From: Euptelea pleiosperma
Lineage: Eukaryota; Streptophyta; Magnoliopsida; Ranunculales; Eupteleaceae
Length of the DNA stretch: 64,000 bases
Direction of reading: 5' to 3'
Assembly (NCBI GenBank): GCA_035048495.1
Contig: JASUTR010000084.1
Coordinates: 62,001-126,000, forward strand
Shown: in pieces, positions 27,433 through 39,726 of the stretch
How the letters are laid out: each line of letters opens with the position of its first letter
Position numbering within the stretch: the first letter of the stretch is position 1
Position numbers and translations under genes: made by a program
The notes under the pieces: generated by a model
Database searches by the model: none
Seen by the model: the letters and a program-made list of their open reading frames with translations, nothing else
Told to the model about the DNA's origin: nothing

Positions 27433-30087
27433 GAACCTTGTAATTAGACTCAAATTCTTCCATTACTATTGTTTCAACACATTTGAAGTGTTGGAACGAG
27501 ATTCGGGACAGTCGAAACAAGTTTGCTCCATCCGTGCGTGAACGTCTCAAATTAGACTCAGTTTGTCTGTTACATTCCGAAGCCTATAACTTGTGGCTTT
27601 TTCGCAACCGGACCTCGTAATTAGACTCGAATTCTTCCATTACAATTGTTTCAACACAATTGAAGTGTTGGAACAAGATTTATCACTGTCGAAACAAGTT
27701 AGCTCCATCCGTGCGTCAACGTCTCAAATTGGACTCAGTTTGTATGTTACATTCCGAAGCCTATAACTTGTGACTTTTTCGCAACCGAACCTCGTAATTA
27801 GACTCGAATTCTTCCATTTCTATTGTTTCAACACATTGGAATTGTTGGAACAAGATTCGGGACAGTCGAAACAAGTTAGCTCCATCCGTTCGTGAACGTC
27901 TCAAATTGGACCCAGTTTGTGTGTTACATTACGAAGCCTATAACTTGTGACTTTTTCGCAACCGGACCTCGTAATTAGCCTCGAATTCTTCCATTACAAT
28001 TGTTTCAAAACATTTGAAGTGTTTGAACAAGATTTATGACTGTCGAAACAAGTTAGCTCCATCCGTGCGTCAACGTCTCAAATTGGACTCAGTTTGTGTG
28101 TTACATTCCGAAGCCTATAACTTGTGAATTATTCGCAACCGGACCTCGTAATTGGACTCAAACTCTTCCATTACTATTGTTGCAACACATTTGAAGTGTT
28201 GAAACAAGATTCGTGACAGTCAAAACAAGTTAGCTCCATCTGTGCGTCAACGTCTCAAATTGGACTCAGTTTGTGTGTTACATTCCGAAGCCTATAACTT
28301 GTGACTTTTTCGGAACCGGACCTCGTAATTGGACTCAAACTCTTCCATTCTTATTGTTTCAACACATTTGAAGTATTGGAACAAGTTTCGGGATAGGCGA
28401 AACAAGTTAGCTCCATCCGTGCGTCAACTTCTCAAATTGGACTCAGTTTATGTGTTACATTCCGAAGCCTATAACTTGTGACTTTTTCGCAACCGGACCT
28501 TGTAATTGGACTCAAACTCTTCCATTATTATTGTTTCAACACATTTGAAGTATTGGAAAAAGTTTCGGGATAGGCGAAACAAGTTAGCTCCATCCGTGCG
28601 TCAACGTCTCAAATTGGACTCAGTTTGTGTGTTACATTCTGAAGCCTATAACTTGTGACTTTTTCGCAACCGAACCTCGTAATTGGACTCAAACTCTTCC
28701 ATTATTATTGTTTCAACACATTTGAAGTATTGGAAAAAGTTTCGGGATAGGCGAAACAAGTTAGCTCCATCCGTGCGTCAACGTCTCAAATTGGACTCAG
28801 TTTGTGTGTTACATTCTGAAGCCTATAACTTGTGACTTTTTCGCAACCGGACCTCGTAATTGGACTCAAACTCTTCCATTACTATTGTTGCAACACATTT
28901 GAAGTGTTGAAACAAGATTCGTGACAGTCAAAACAAGTTAGCTCCATCTGTGCTTCAACGTCTCAAATTGGACTCAGTTTGTGTGTTACATTCCGAAGCC
29001 TATAACTTGTGACTTTTTCGGAACCGGACCTCGTAATTGGACTCAAACTCTTCCATTCTTATTGTTTCAACACATTTGAAGTATTGGAACAAGTTTCGGG
29101 ATAGGCGAAACAAGTTAGCTCCATCCGTGCGTCAACGTCTCAAATTGGACTCAGTTTATGTGTTACATTCCGAAGCCTATAACTTGTGACTTTTTCGCAA
29201 CCGGACCTCGTAATTGGACTCAAACTCTTCCATTATTATTGTTTCAACACATTTGAAGTATTGGAAAAAGTTTCGGGATAGGCGAAACAAGTTAGCTCCA
29301 TCCGTGCGTCAACGTCTCAAATTGGACTCAGTTTGTGTGTTACATTCTGAAGCCTATAACTTGTGACTTTTTCGCAACCGAACCTTGTAATTAGACTCGA
29401 ATTCTTCCATTACTATTGTTTCAACACATTTAAAGTGTTGGAACAAGATTCGGGACAGTCGAAACAAGTTTGCTCCATCCGTGCGTGAACGTCTCAAATT
29501 AGACTCAGTTTGTCTGTTACATTTCGAAGCCTATAACTTGTGGCTTTTTCGCAACCGGACCTCGTAATTAGACTCGAATTCTTCCATTACAATTGTTTCA
29601 ACACAATTGAAGTGTTGGAACAAGATTTATCACTGTCGAAACAAGTTAGCTCCATCCGTGCGTCAAAGTCTCAAATTGGACTCAGTTTGTATGTTACATT
29701 CCGAAGCCTATAACTTGTGACTTTTTCGCAACCGAACCTCGTAATTAGACTCGAATTCTTCCATTACTATTGTTTCAACACATTGGAATTGTTGGAACAA
29801 GATTCGGGACAGTCGAAACAAGTTAGTTCCATCCGTGCGTGAACGTCTCAAATTGGACTCAGTTTGTGTGTTACATTCCGAAGCCTATAACTTGTGACTT
29901 TTTCGCAACCGGACCTCGTAATTGGACTCAAACTCTTCCATTACTATCGTTGCAACACATTTGAAGTGTTGAAACAAGATTCGTGACAGTCAAAACAAGT
30001 TAGCTCCATCCGTGCGTCAACGTCTCAAATTGGACTCAGTTTGTGTGTTACATTCCGAAGCCTATAACTTGTGACTTTTTCACAACC
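25309..30087 (+). repeat. 25-monomer HOR, copy B, remodelled to 27 monomers
   Basis: The copy is 4779 bp, which I reconstruct as 25 minus 1, plus 6, minus 3 monomers. One monomer (the GGACGTCG/CAAAACATTTG type) is missing after about 25600. Six monomers are tandemly duplicated (25309-27432). Three monomers are lost near 27880, where the TTTCTATTG/CATTGGAATTG monomer runs directly into the CCGTTCGTGAACG monomer. Copies A and C keep all of these monomers. Confidence 0.85.
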
Positions 30088-33000
30088 GGACCTCGTAATT
30101 AGACTCGAATTCTTCCATTACAATTGTTTCAACACAATTGAAGTGTTGGAACAAGATTTATCACTGTCGGAACAGGTTAGCTCCATTCGTGCGTCAACGT
30201 CTCAAATTGGACTCAGTTTGAATGTTACATTCCGAAGCCTATAACTTGTGACTTTTTCGCAACCGAACCTCGTAATTAGACTCGAATTCTTCCATTACTA
30301 TTGTTTCAACACATTTGAAGTGTTGGAACAAGATTCGGGACAGTCGAAACAAGTTAGCTCCATCCGTTCGTGAACGTCTCAAATTGGACTCAGTTTGTGT
30401 GTTACATTCCGAAGCCTATAACTTGTGACTTTTTCGCAACCGGACGTCGTAATTAGACTCGAATTCTTCCATTACAATTGTTTCAAAACATTTTAAGTGT
30501 TTGAACAAGATTTATGACTGTCGAAACAAGTTAGCTCCATCCGTGCGTCAACGTCTCAAATTGGACTCAGTATGTGTGTTACATTCCGAAGCCTATAACT
30601 TGTGAATTTTTCGCAACCGGACCTCGTAATTGAACTCAAACTCTTCCATTACTATTGTTGCAACACATTTGAAGTGTTGAAACAAGATTCGTGATAGTCA
30701 AAACAAGTTAGCTCCATCCGTGCGTCAACGTCTCAAATTGGACTCAGTTTGTGTGTTACATTCCGAAGCCTATAACTTGTGACTTTTTCGCAATCGGACC
30801 TCGTAATTGAACTCAAACTCTTCCATTATTATTGTTTCAACACATTTGAAGTATTGGAACAAGATTCGGGATAGGCGAAACAAGTTAGCTCCATCCGTGC
30901 GTCAACGTCTCAAATTGGATTCAGTTTGTGTGTTACATTCCGAAGCCTATAACTTGTGACTTTTTCGCAACCGGACCTCGTAATTGGACTCAAACTCTTC
31001 CATTACTATTGTTGCAACACATTTGAAGTGTTGAAACAAGATTCGTGACAGTCAAAACAAGTTAGCTCCATCTGTGCGTCAACGTCTCAAATTGGACTCA
31101 GTTTGTGTGTTACATTCCGAAGCCTATAACTTGTGACTTTTTCGGAACCGGACCTCGTAATTGGACTCAAACTCTTCCATTATTATTGTTTCAACACATT
31201 TGAAGTATTGGAACAAGTTTCGGGATAGGCGAAACAAGTTAGCTCCATCCGTGCGTCAACGTCTCAAATTGGACTCAGTTTGTGTGTTACATTCTGAAGC
31301 CTATATCTTGTGACTTTTTCGCAACCGAACCTTGTAATTAGACTCAAATTCTTCCATTACTATTGTTTCAACACATTTGAAGTGTTGGAACGAGATTCGG
31401 GACAGTCGAAACAAGTTTGCTCCATCCGTGCGTGAACGTCTCAAATTAGACTCAGTTTGTCTGTTACATTCCGAAGCCTATAACTTGTGGCTTTTTCGCA
31501 ACCGGACCTCGTAATTAGACTCGAATTCTTCCATTACAATTGTTTCAACACAATTGAAGTGTTGGAACAAGATTTATCACTGTCGAAACAAGTTAGCTCC
31601 ATCCGTGCGTCAACGTCTCAAATTGGACTCAGTTTGTATGTTACATTCCGAAGCCTATAACTTGTGACTTTTTCGCAACCGAACCTCGTAATTAGACTCG
31701 AATTCTTCCATTTCTATTGTTTCAACACATTGGAATTGTTGGAACAAGATTCGGGACAGTCGAAACAAGTTAGCTCCATCCGTGTTTGAACGTCTCAAAT
31801 TGGACTCAGTTTGTGTGTTACATTCCGAAGCCTATAACTTGTGACTTTTTCGCAACCGGACCTCGTAATTGGACTCAAACTCTTCCATTACTATCGTTGC
31901 AACACATTTGAAGTGTTGAAACAAGATTCGTGACAGTCAAAACAAGTTAGCTCCATCCGTGCGTCAACGTCTCAAATTGGACTCAGTTTGTGTGTTACAT
32001 TCCGAAGCCTATAACTTGTGACTTTTTCCGAACCGGACCTCGTAATTAGACTCGAATTCTTCCATTACAATTGTTTCAACACAATTGAAGTGTTGGAACA
32101 AGATTTATCACTGTCGAAACAAGTTAGCTCCATCCGTGCTTCAACGTCTCAAATTGAACTCAGTTTGTATGTAACATTCCGAAGCCTATAACTTGTGACT
32201 TTTTCGCAACCGAACCTCGTAAATAGACTCGAATTTTTCCATTACTATTGTTTCAACACATTTGAAGTGTTGGAACAAGATTCGGGACAGTCGAAACAAG
32301 TTAGCTCCATCCGTTCGTGAACGTCTCAAATTGGACTCAGTTTGTGTGTTACATTCCGAAGCCTATAACTTGTGACTTTTTCGCAACCGGACCTCGTAAT
32401 TAGCCTCGAATTCTTCCATTACAATTGTTTCAAAACATTTGAAGTGTTTGAACAAGATTTATGACTGTCGAAACAAGTTAGCTCCATCCGTGCGTCAACG
32501 TCTCAAATTGGACTCAGTTTGTGTGTTACATTCCGAAGCCTATAACTTGTGAATTATTCGCAACCGGACCTCGTAATTGGACTCAAACTCTTCCATTACT
32601 ATTGTTGCAACACATTTGAAGTGTTGAAACAAGATTCGTGACAGTCAAAACAAGTTAGCTCCATCTGTGCGTCAACGTCTCAAATTGGACTCAGTTTGTG
32701 TGTTACATTCCGAAGCCTATAACTTGTGACTTTTTCGGAACCGGACCTCGTAATTGGACTCAAACTCTTCCATTCTTATTGTTTCAACACATTTGAAGTA
32801 TTGGAACAAGTTTCGGGATAGGCGAAACAAGTTAGCTCCATCCGTGCGTCAACTTCTCAAATTGGACTCAGTTTATGTGTTACATTCCGAAGCCTATAAC
32901 TTGTGACTTTTTCGCAACCGGACCTTGTAATTGGACTCAAACTCTTCCATTATTATTGTTTCAACACATTTGAAGTATTGGAAAAAGTTTCGGGATAGGC

Positions 33001-34512
33001 GAAACAAGTTAGCTCCATCCGTGCGTCAACGTCTCAAATTGGACTCAGTTTGTGTGTTACATTCTGAAGCCTATAACTTGTGACTTTTTCGCAACCGAAC
33101 CTCGTAATTGGACTCAAACTCTTCCATTATTATTGTTTCAACACATTTGAAGTATTGGAAAAAGTTTCGGGATAGGCGAAACAAGTTAGCTCCATCCGTG
33201 CGTCAACGTCTCAAATTGGACTCAGTTTGTGTGTTACATTCTGAAGCCTATAACTTGTGACTTTTTCGCAACCGGACCTCGTAATTGGACTCAAACTCTT
33301 CCATTACTATTGTTGCAACACATTTGAAGTGTTGAAACAAGATTCGTGACAGTCAAAACAAGTTAGCTCCATCTGTGCGTCAACGTCTCAAATTGGACTC
33401 AGTTTGTGTGTTACATTCCGAAGCCTATAACTTGTGACTTTTTCGGAACCGGACCTCGTAATTGGACTCAAACTCTTCCATTCTTATTGTTTCAACACAT
33501 TTGAAGTATTGGAAAAAGTTTCGGGATAGGCGAAACAAGTTAGGTCCATCCGTGCGTCAACGTCTCAAATTGGACTCAGTTTATGTGTTACATTCCGAAG
33601 CCTATAACTTGTGACTTTTTCGCAACCGGACCTCCTAATTGGAATCAAACTCTTCCATTATTATTGTTTCAACACATTTGAAGTATTGGAAAAAGTTTCG
33701 GGATAGGCGAAACAAGTTAGCTCCATCCGTGCGTCAACGTCTCAAATTGGACTCAGTTTGTGTGTTACATTCTGAAGCCTATAACTTGTGACTTTTTCGC
33801 AACCGAACCTTGTAATTAGACTCGAATTCTTCCATTACTATTGTTTCAACACATTTGAAGTGTTGGAACAAGATTCGGGACAGTCGAAACAAGTTTGCTC
33901 CATCCGTGCGTGAACGTCTCAAATTAGACTCAGTTTGTCTGTTACATTCCGAAGCCTATAACTTGTGGCTTTTTCGCAACCGGACCTCGTAATTAGACTC
34001 GAATTCTTCCATTACAATTGTTTCAACACAATTGAAGTGTTGGAACAAGATTTATCACTGTCGAAACAAGTTAGCTCCATCCGTGCGTCAAAGTCTCAAA
34101 TTGAACTCAGTTTGTATGTTACATTCCGAAGCCTATAACTTGTGACTTTTTCGCAACCGAACCTCGTAATTAGACTCGAATTCTTCCATTACTATTGTTT
34201 CAACACATTGGAATTGTTGGAACAAGATTCGGGACAGTCGAAACAAGTTAGTTCCATCCGTGCGTGAACGTCTCAAATTGGAATCAGTTTGTGTGTTACA
34301 TTCTGAAGCCTATAACTTGTGACTTTTTCGCAACCGGACCTCGTAATTGGACTCTAACTCTTCCATTACTATCGTTGCAACACATTTGAAGTGTTGAAAC
34401 AAGATTCGTGACAGTCAAAACAAGTTAGCTCCATCCGTGCGTCAACGTCTCAAATTGGACTCAGTTTGTGTGTTACATTCCGAAGCCTATAACTTGTGAC
34501 TTTTTCACAACC
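30088..34512 (+). repeat. 25-monomer HOR, copy C (4425 bp)
   Basis: The copy is full length, with the GGAACAGG marker at 30175 and 34600 (4425 bp apart). Its octamer-like part lies at about 31.7-32.9 kb. TTTTTCCGAACC at 32028 lies exactly 9204 bp (52 monomers) from its partner at 22824 and 4425 bp from 36453. It keeps the GGACGTCG monomer (30442) that copy B lost. Confidence 0.9.
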
Positions 34513-36625
34513 GGACCTCGTAATTAGACTCGAATTCTTCCATTACAATTGTTTCAACACAATTGAAGTGTTGGAACAAGATTTATCACTGTCGGAACAG
34601 GTTAGCTCCATTCGTGCGTCAACGTCTCAAATTGGACTCAGTTTGAATGTTACATTCCGAAGCCTATAACTTGTGACTTTTTCGCAACCGAACCTCGTAA
34701 TTAGACTCGAATTCTTCCATTACTATTGTTTCAACACATTTGAAGTGTTGCAACAAGATTCGGGACAGTCGAAACAAGTTAGCTCCATCCGTTCGTGAAC
34801 GTCTCAAATTGGACTCAGTTTGTGTGTTACATTCCGAAGCCTATAACTTGTGACTTTTTCGCAACCGGACGTCGTAATTAGACTCGAATTCTTCCATTAC
34901 AATTGTTTCAAAACATTTGAAGTGTTTGAACAAGATTTATGACTGTCGAAACAAGTTAGCTCCATCCGTGCGTCAACGTCTCAAATTGGACTCAGTATGT
35001 GTGTTACATTCCGAAGCCTATAACTTGTGAATTTTTCGCAACCGGACCTCGTAATTGAACTCAAACTCTTCCATTACTATTGTTGCAACACATTTGAAGT
35101 GTTGAAACAAGATTCGTGATAGTCAAAACAAGTTAGCTCCATCCGTGCGTCAACGTCTCAAATTGGACTCAGTTTGTGTGTTACATTCCGAAGCCTATAA
35201 CTTGTGACTTTTTCGCAATCGGACCTCGTAATTGAACTCAAACTCTTCCATTATTATTGTTTCAACACATTTGAAGTATTGGAACAAGATTCGGGATAGG
35301 CGAAACAAGTTAGCTCCATCCGTGCGTCAACGTCTCAAATTGGATTCAGTTTGTGTGTTACATTCGGAAGCCTATAACTTGTGACTTTTTCGCAACCGGA
35401 CCTCGTAATTGGACTCAAACTCTTCCATTACTATTGTTGCAACACATTTGAAGTGTTGAAACAAGATTCGTGACAGTCAAAACAAGTTAGCTCCATCTGT
35501 GCGTCAACGTCTCAAATTGGACTCAGTTTGTGTGTTACATTCCGAAGCCTATAACTTGTGACTTTTTCGGAACCGGACCTCGTAATTTGACTCAAACTCT
35601 TCCATTATTATTGTTTCAACACATTTGAAGTATTGGAACAAGTTTCGGGATAGGCGAAACAACTTAGCTCCATCCGTGCGTCAACGTCTCAAATTGGACT
35701 CAGTTTGTGTGTTACATTCTGAAGCCTATATCTTGTGACTTTTTCGCAACCGAACCTTGTAATTAGACTCAAATTCTTCCATTACTATTGTTTCAACACA
35801 TTTGAAGTGTTGGAACGAGATTCGGGACAGTCGAAACAAGTTTGCTCCATCCGTGCGTGAACGTCTCAAATTAGACTCAGTTTGTCTGTTACATTCCGAA
35901 GCCTATAACTTGTGGCTTTTTCGCAACCGGACCTCGTAATTAGACTCGAATTCTTCCATTACAATTGTTTCAACACAATTGAAGTGTTGGAACAAGATTT
36001 ATCACTGTCGAAACAAGTTAGCTCCATCCGTGCGTCAACGTCTCAAATTGGACTCAGTTTGTATGTTACATTCCGAAGCCTATAACTTGTGACTTTTTCG
36101 CAACCGAACCTCGTAATTAGACTCGAATTCTTCCATTTCTATTGTTTCAACACATTGGAATTGTTGGAACAAGATTCGGGACAGTCGAAACAAGTTAGCT
36201 CCATCCGTGTTTGAACGTCTCAAATTGGACTCAGTTTGTGTGTTACATTCCGAAGCCTATAACTTGTGACTTTTTCGCAACCGGACCTCGTAATTGGACT
36301 CAAACTCTTCCATTACTATCGTTGCAACACATTTGAAGTGTTGAAACAAGATTCGTGACAGTCAAAACAAGTTAGCTCCATCCGTGCGTCAACGTCTCAA
36401 ATTGGACTCAGTTTGTGTGTTACATTCTGAAGCCTATAACTTGTGACTTTTTCCGAACCGGACCTCGTAATTAGACTCGAATTCTTCCATTACAATTGTT
36501 TCAACACAATTGAAGTGTTGGAACAAGATTTATCACTGTCGAAACAAGTTAGCTCCATCCGTGCTTCAACGTCTCAAATTGAACTCAGTTTGTATGTTAC
36601 ATTCCGAAGCCTATAACTTGTGAAT
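34513..36625 (+). repeat. 25-monomer HOR, partial copy D, cut by insertion
   Basis: This copy follows the same order as copy C at a constant 4425-bp offset up to 36620, including CCATTTCTATTG and TTTTTCCGAACC. It is interrupted at 36625 by the element starting TGTAATACCC. The copy does not resume in full on the far side, because the array changes register about 200 bp beyond the insertion. Confidence 0.88.
36621..36625. repeat. Left target site duplication (TGAAT)
   Basis: These five bases precede the element's TG end. The undisturbed satellite at the same HOR position (32196-32200) reads TGACT. The left copy reads TGAAT and the right copy TTACT, each one substitution from that parent. A 5-bp duplication is what LTR-retrotransposon integrase produces. 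Confidence 0.75.
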
Positions 36626-37319
36626 TGTAATACCCTGAACTTTCGTTCTAGGGTATTATGGTAAATTCACCTAATAATGAAAACCTGAAACTTTTTCAAA
36701 CTCTTATTATTGTTTTTATTGTTTAATATCATGTATGAGTATGTGTATTTAATTTGATTTCATTCTGACAACTTTGAAAAACCTGCTATTTTTTAAATTT
36801 GTTATTTAGGGCAAAATTCCTGCTAAGAATAATGAATCATAACTTGCGGGGGACTTTTTCTTGCCGCAACTAACATTCTAAAACTTTTATACAAAAATTA
36901 TTTTGTGGGCCCGAGACACCAAAAATATTCTTATTTCATCATTATTAACTTACCTGTGAAATTTGGAACCTTTCCTGATACATGAAAACCCTAGCGGGAG
37001 ATTTCGGGAGATTTTGACAAAAATAGTATTTTTATAATTTTTGAACTTCCTACCATTCGCATATTTTTTAAAAATAATATTTAATTATATTTTATTTATT
37101 TAATAGGAGTGTGGGACCCGCAAATCACTTTCGGGTCATTCCGATGTCATTTGACACTTTTCTAGGGTTTTGAATATTTTTATGATTTGTGTGTGTGACA
37201 TGTGTCAATACCTTATTGTATGGACTTTTAAATTATATAATATGATTTGATTGAATTAATTTATAATTATTTGTGTTATGATTGTTGGGTGGGGCCGTAT
37301 GGCCGATCTAGAAGTCTTT
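36626..37319 (+). other. LTR U3 upstream part, AT-rich
   Basis: AT-rich sequence with no open frame of note. It has several GC islands, such as GTGGGCCCGAGACACC near 36906 and GTGTGGGACCCGC near 37111, and an AAACCCTAG telo-box variant near 36985. It is probably the regulatory U3 of the LTR. Confidence 0.5.
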
Positions 37320-37502
37320 TGGGCTTAATAATATTCTTAAATGAAGCCTGTTGATGTATATGGGCCTTGGGCCCATTTCTAACCCATTAGTAGTGTAAAA
37401 TATAACTTTTTGAGGGTTGAAAAAGTCATCCCTTTGATAGTTACGAATTTCAACAAAATAGAAACCCTAATCCTTCCCTAAACCTATTTATGAAAACCCT
37501 AA
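37320..37502 (+). promoter_or_regulatory. Candidate LTR promoter: site II, telo-box, TATA-like
   Basis: In order: TGGGCT (37320-37325), TGGGCC (37361-37366), TGGGCC in a TTGGGCCCA palindrome (37368-37373), AAACCCTAA (37462-37470), a TATA-like TATTTATG (37485-37492) and a second AAACCCTAA (37494-37502). Site II (TGGGCC/T) with telo-boxes is established for plant ribosomal-protein and cell-cycle promoters active in dividing cells. Transcription would start near 37515-37530 on the + strand, which would make 36626 to about 37520 the U3. This is motif reading only. Confidence 0.55.
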
Positions 37503-37708
37503 AGCTTTAGAAGCTTTCACAAAACCCAACTCCATTGAAGAATAGAGAAAGCTCCATTGAACCTTCATCCGGACACTGATCGCACTCGAGCAAGAAGGGA
37601 GAATTGATGGGGACTCTGAATGAAAGAACATACTCCGAGGAGAGGACGATCCGACGACTTTCAAATTTGAAGAAACTTTTGATTTTCATTAAAGTTCAAG
37701 AAACCTTA

Positions 37709-37716
37709 AGGTAAGT
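37709..37716 (+). other. Consensus 5' splice site in LTR leader
   Basis: AGGTAAGT is a perfect plant splice-donor consensus (exon AG, intron GTAAGT), about 190 bp downstream of the candidate transcription start. A pyrimidine-rich TTTTCAG at 40221-40227 could act as an acceptor. If used, the intron would remove both internal tandem repeats. The pairing is a guess. Confidence 0.4.
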
Positions 37717-37928
37717 GCGCTTGATCCATCCTATACTTGTTTTTCTTCAAGATTTGTTTTTCTTTCATTAGATAATGGTTGATACTCATTATAAATTAAT
37801 TTTAATAATATTTACTTTATTCTTATTGGGTTGATCTTTGTTTTGGGCCACCATGATGGGTTTGGCCATGGTCTATTTTGTACCTATAACGGATGACTAT
37901 GTTCTTATCATTTTTGTTGTACTTTTAT
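37717..37928 (+). other. Unique spacer in the LTR
   Basis: T-rich sequence downstream of the splice donor, with no supported gene or repeat. It reads like intron or U5 sequence and leads into the 191-bp repeats. Confidence 0.4.
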
Positions 37929-39190
37929 GATTTAAATATTTTTATATTATTTTTTTCTAAATACCTCTTTGAATCTATTTTCCAAAACCGTTTAGTTTGT
38001 ATTTTTCTGATTTTTATTGATTAAGTTATGAATTTTCTAAGTTGTATGACTTTACCAAAAAACCCAGAATTCTAGATTTTACACGGTCCGATTCACTTGG
38101 GATTTCGATCTATATTTTTAACCTAAATATTTTTCTAATTATTTTTCATGGATACCTCTATCAATCTAGTTTCTAGAACCTTTGAGTTTATATTTTTCTG
38201 ATTTGTATTGGTTAAGTTATGATTTTTCAAACGTGCTGGACTTTTTTGTAAAACCCAGACTTTTATATTTTACACGGTCCACTTCACTTGAGATTTCGAT
38301 CTATATTGTTAACCTAAATATTTTTTTAATTATTTTTCATAGATACCTCTATCAATCTAGTTTCTAGAACCTTTGAGTTTATATTTTTATGATTTATATT
38401 GATTAAGTTATGATTTTTCAAACGTGCTGGACTTTTCTGTAAAGCACAGAATTTCAGATTTTATACGGTCCACTTTACCTGAGATTTCGATCTATAGTTT
38501 TAATCTAAATATTTTTCTAATTATTTTTAACAGATACCTCTATCAATCTAGTTTATATAACCTTTGATTTTATATTTTTCTGGTTTGTATTGATTAAGTT
38601 ATGATTTTTCAAACGTGCTGGACTTTTCTGTAAAACCCAGAATTTTAGATTTTACACGGTCCACTTTACCTGAGATTTTAATCTATATTTTTAACCTAAA
38701 TATTTTTATAATTATTTTTTTACAGATACCTCTATCAATCTAGTTTCTAGAACCTTTGAGTTTATATTTTTCTGATCTGTATTGATTAAGTTATGATTTT
38801 TCAAACGTGCTGGACTTTTCTATAAAACTCAGAATTTCAGATTTTATACTGTCCACTTAACTTAAGATTTCAATCTATATTTTTAACCTAAATATTTTTT
38901 TAATTATTTTTCATAGATACCTCTATCAATTTAGTTTCTATAACCCTTGAGTTTGTATTTTTCTGATATGTATTGATTAAGTTATGAGTTTTTAAATATG
39001 TGGGACTTTTCTGTATCCCGAATTCTGTCCAGCCCAATTAATTAAGAGTTTTGACCTATATTTTGAATCTGAATATTTTTCTATTTATTTTTCCTAAAAA
39101 CCTCTATGAATCTAGTTTTTAAATCCATTGAGTTTATATTTTTCTAATTCATATTTATTTAGTTATGATTTTTATAATGCAGTATATTTT
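37929..39190 (+). repeat. 191-bp tandem repeat inside the LTR, ~6.6 copies
   Basis: The anchor CCTCT (within ATACCTCTATCAATCTAG) falls at 37964, 38155, 38346, 38537, 38729, 38920 and 39101. The spacings are 191, 191, 191, 192, 191 and 181 bp. Each unit also has GATTAAGTTATGATTTTTC, a GTGCTGGACTTTTCTGTAAA-like phrase and TTACACGGTCCACTT. Outer copies are more degenerate than inner ones. The unit is unrelated to the 177-bp satellite. It is an expansion within the LTR. Confidence 0.9.
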
Positions 39191-39274
39191 TTGTTAAAAA
39201 AACCTATTAATTGTTCGTGGTTCGGTCATGATTATTAACTATTAAGGTTTTAACCTTGTTGTTTGACTAAACCC

Positions 39275-39726
39275 TAGATGGTTTGACCTATACCTGTATG
39301 CATGGGGATCCCACCCATGTGTCTTGGATCTCTGATAGGGTTCGGCCAAGTGTCTTGGATCCCTCTTTAGGGTTCGACCTTGTGTCATGGATCCCTCATA
39401 GGGTTCGGCCATGGCGTGTTGGATTCTCTTGCGATTTTCACTTATATTATTCATCGATGTTGATTGTGATATTTGGTCATGTCTTATTGACTATTATACC
39501 TAGATGGTTCGACCTATACTTGTATGCATGGGGATCCCACCCATGTGTCTTGGATCCCTCATAGGGTTCGGCCAAGTGTCTTGGATCCCTCTTTAGGGTT
39601 CGACCTTGTGTCATGGATCCCTCATAGGGTTCGGCCATGGTGTGTTGGATTGTTTTGTGATTTCCGCTTATATTATTCATCCGTGTTGATCGTGACCTTC
39701 GGTGATTGTTACATGTTATTCATGGT
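39275..39726 (+). repeat. 226-bp duplication containing 31-bp minisatellite
   Basis: Two copies (39275-39500 and 39501-39726) share the phrase TAGATGGTT-GACCTATAC at 226-bp spacing. The match fades after about 39700. Each copy holds three units of 31-32 bp of the form GTGTCTTGGATCCCTCATAG plus GGTTCGGCCAA. In copy 1 the units begin at 39319, 39350 and 39382; in copy 2 they begin at 39545 and onward. The middle units contain TTTAGGG (39366-39372; 39592-39598), the plant telomere heptamer. Overlapping open frames on both strands here come from the repeat. Confidence 0.9.

Larger units (their letters stand above)
1..36625 (+). repeat. 177-bp satellite array, left block
   Basis: About 207 head-to-tail copies of one monomer with a basic length of 177 bp. 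The phrase GGACCTCGTAATTGGACTC recurs at 177-bp steps (for example 177, 354). Monomers fall into visible subtypes. Type A has GTTGCAACAC and GTGACAGTCAAAAC. Type B has TTATTATTG, GAAGTATTGG and GGGATAGGCG. Type C has AGACTCGAATTC, ACTATTG and GGGACAGTCG. Type D has ACAATTG, CACAATTGAAG and TTATCACTG. Type E has CAAAACATTTG and GTGTTTGAAC. Type F has CATTGGAATTG. All copies share one orientation. Single-base indels are rare, for example a lost base near 1177 and 6649 and a gained base near 6981. Length and organisation fit plant centromeric satellites, but I do not recognise the family. There are no genes inside. Confidence 0.97.

Noticed and set aside
1..36625. Regular repeats with variable parts, reminiscent of a CRISPR array
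   Set aside because: The whole 177-bp unit is conserved, with no short repeat alternating with unique spacers and no cas genes. It is a eukaryotic satellite.
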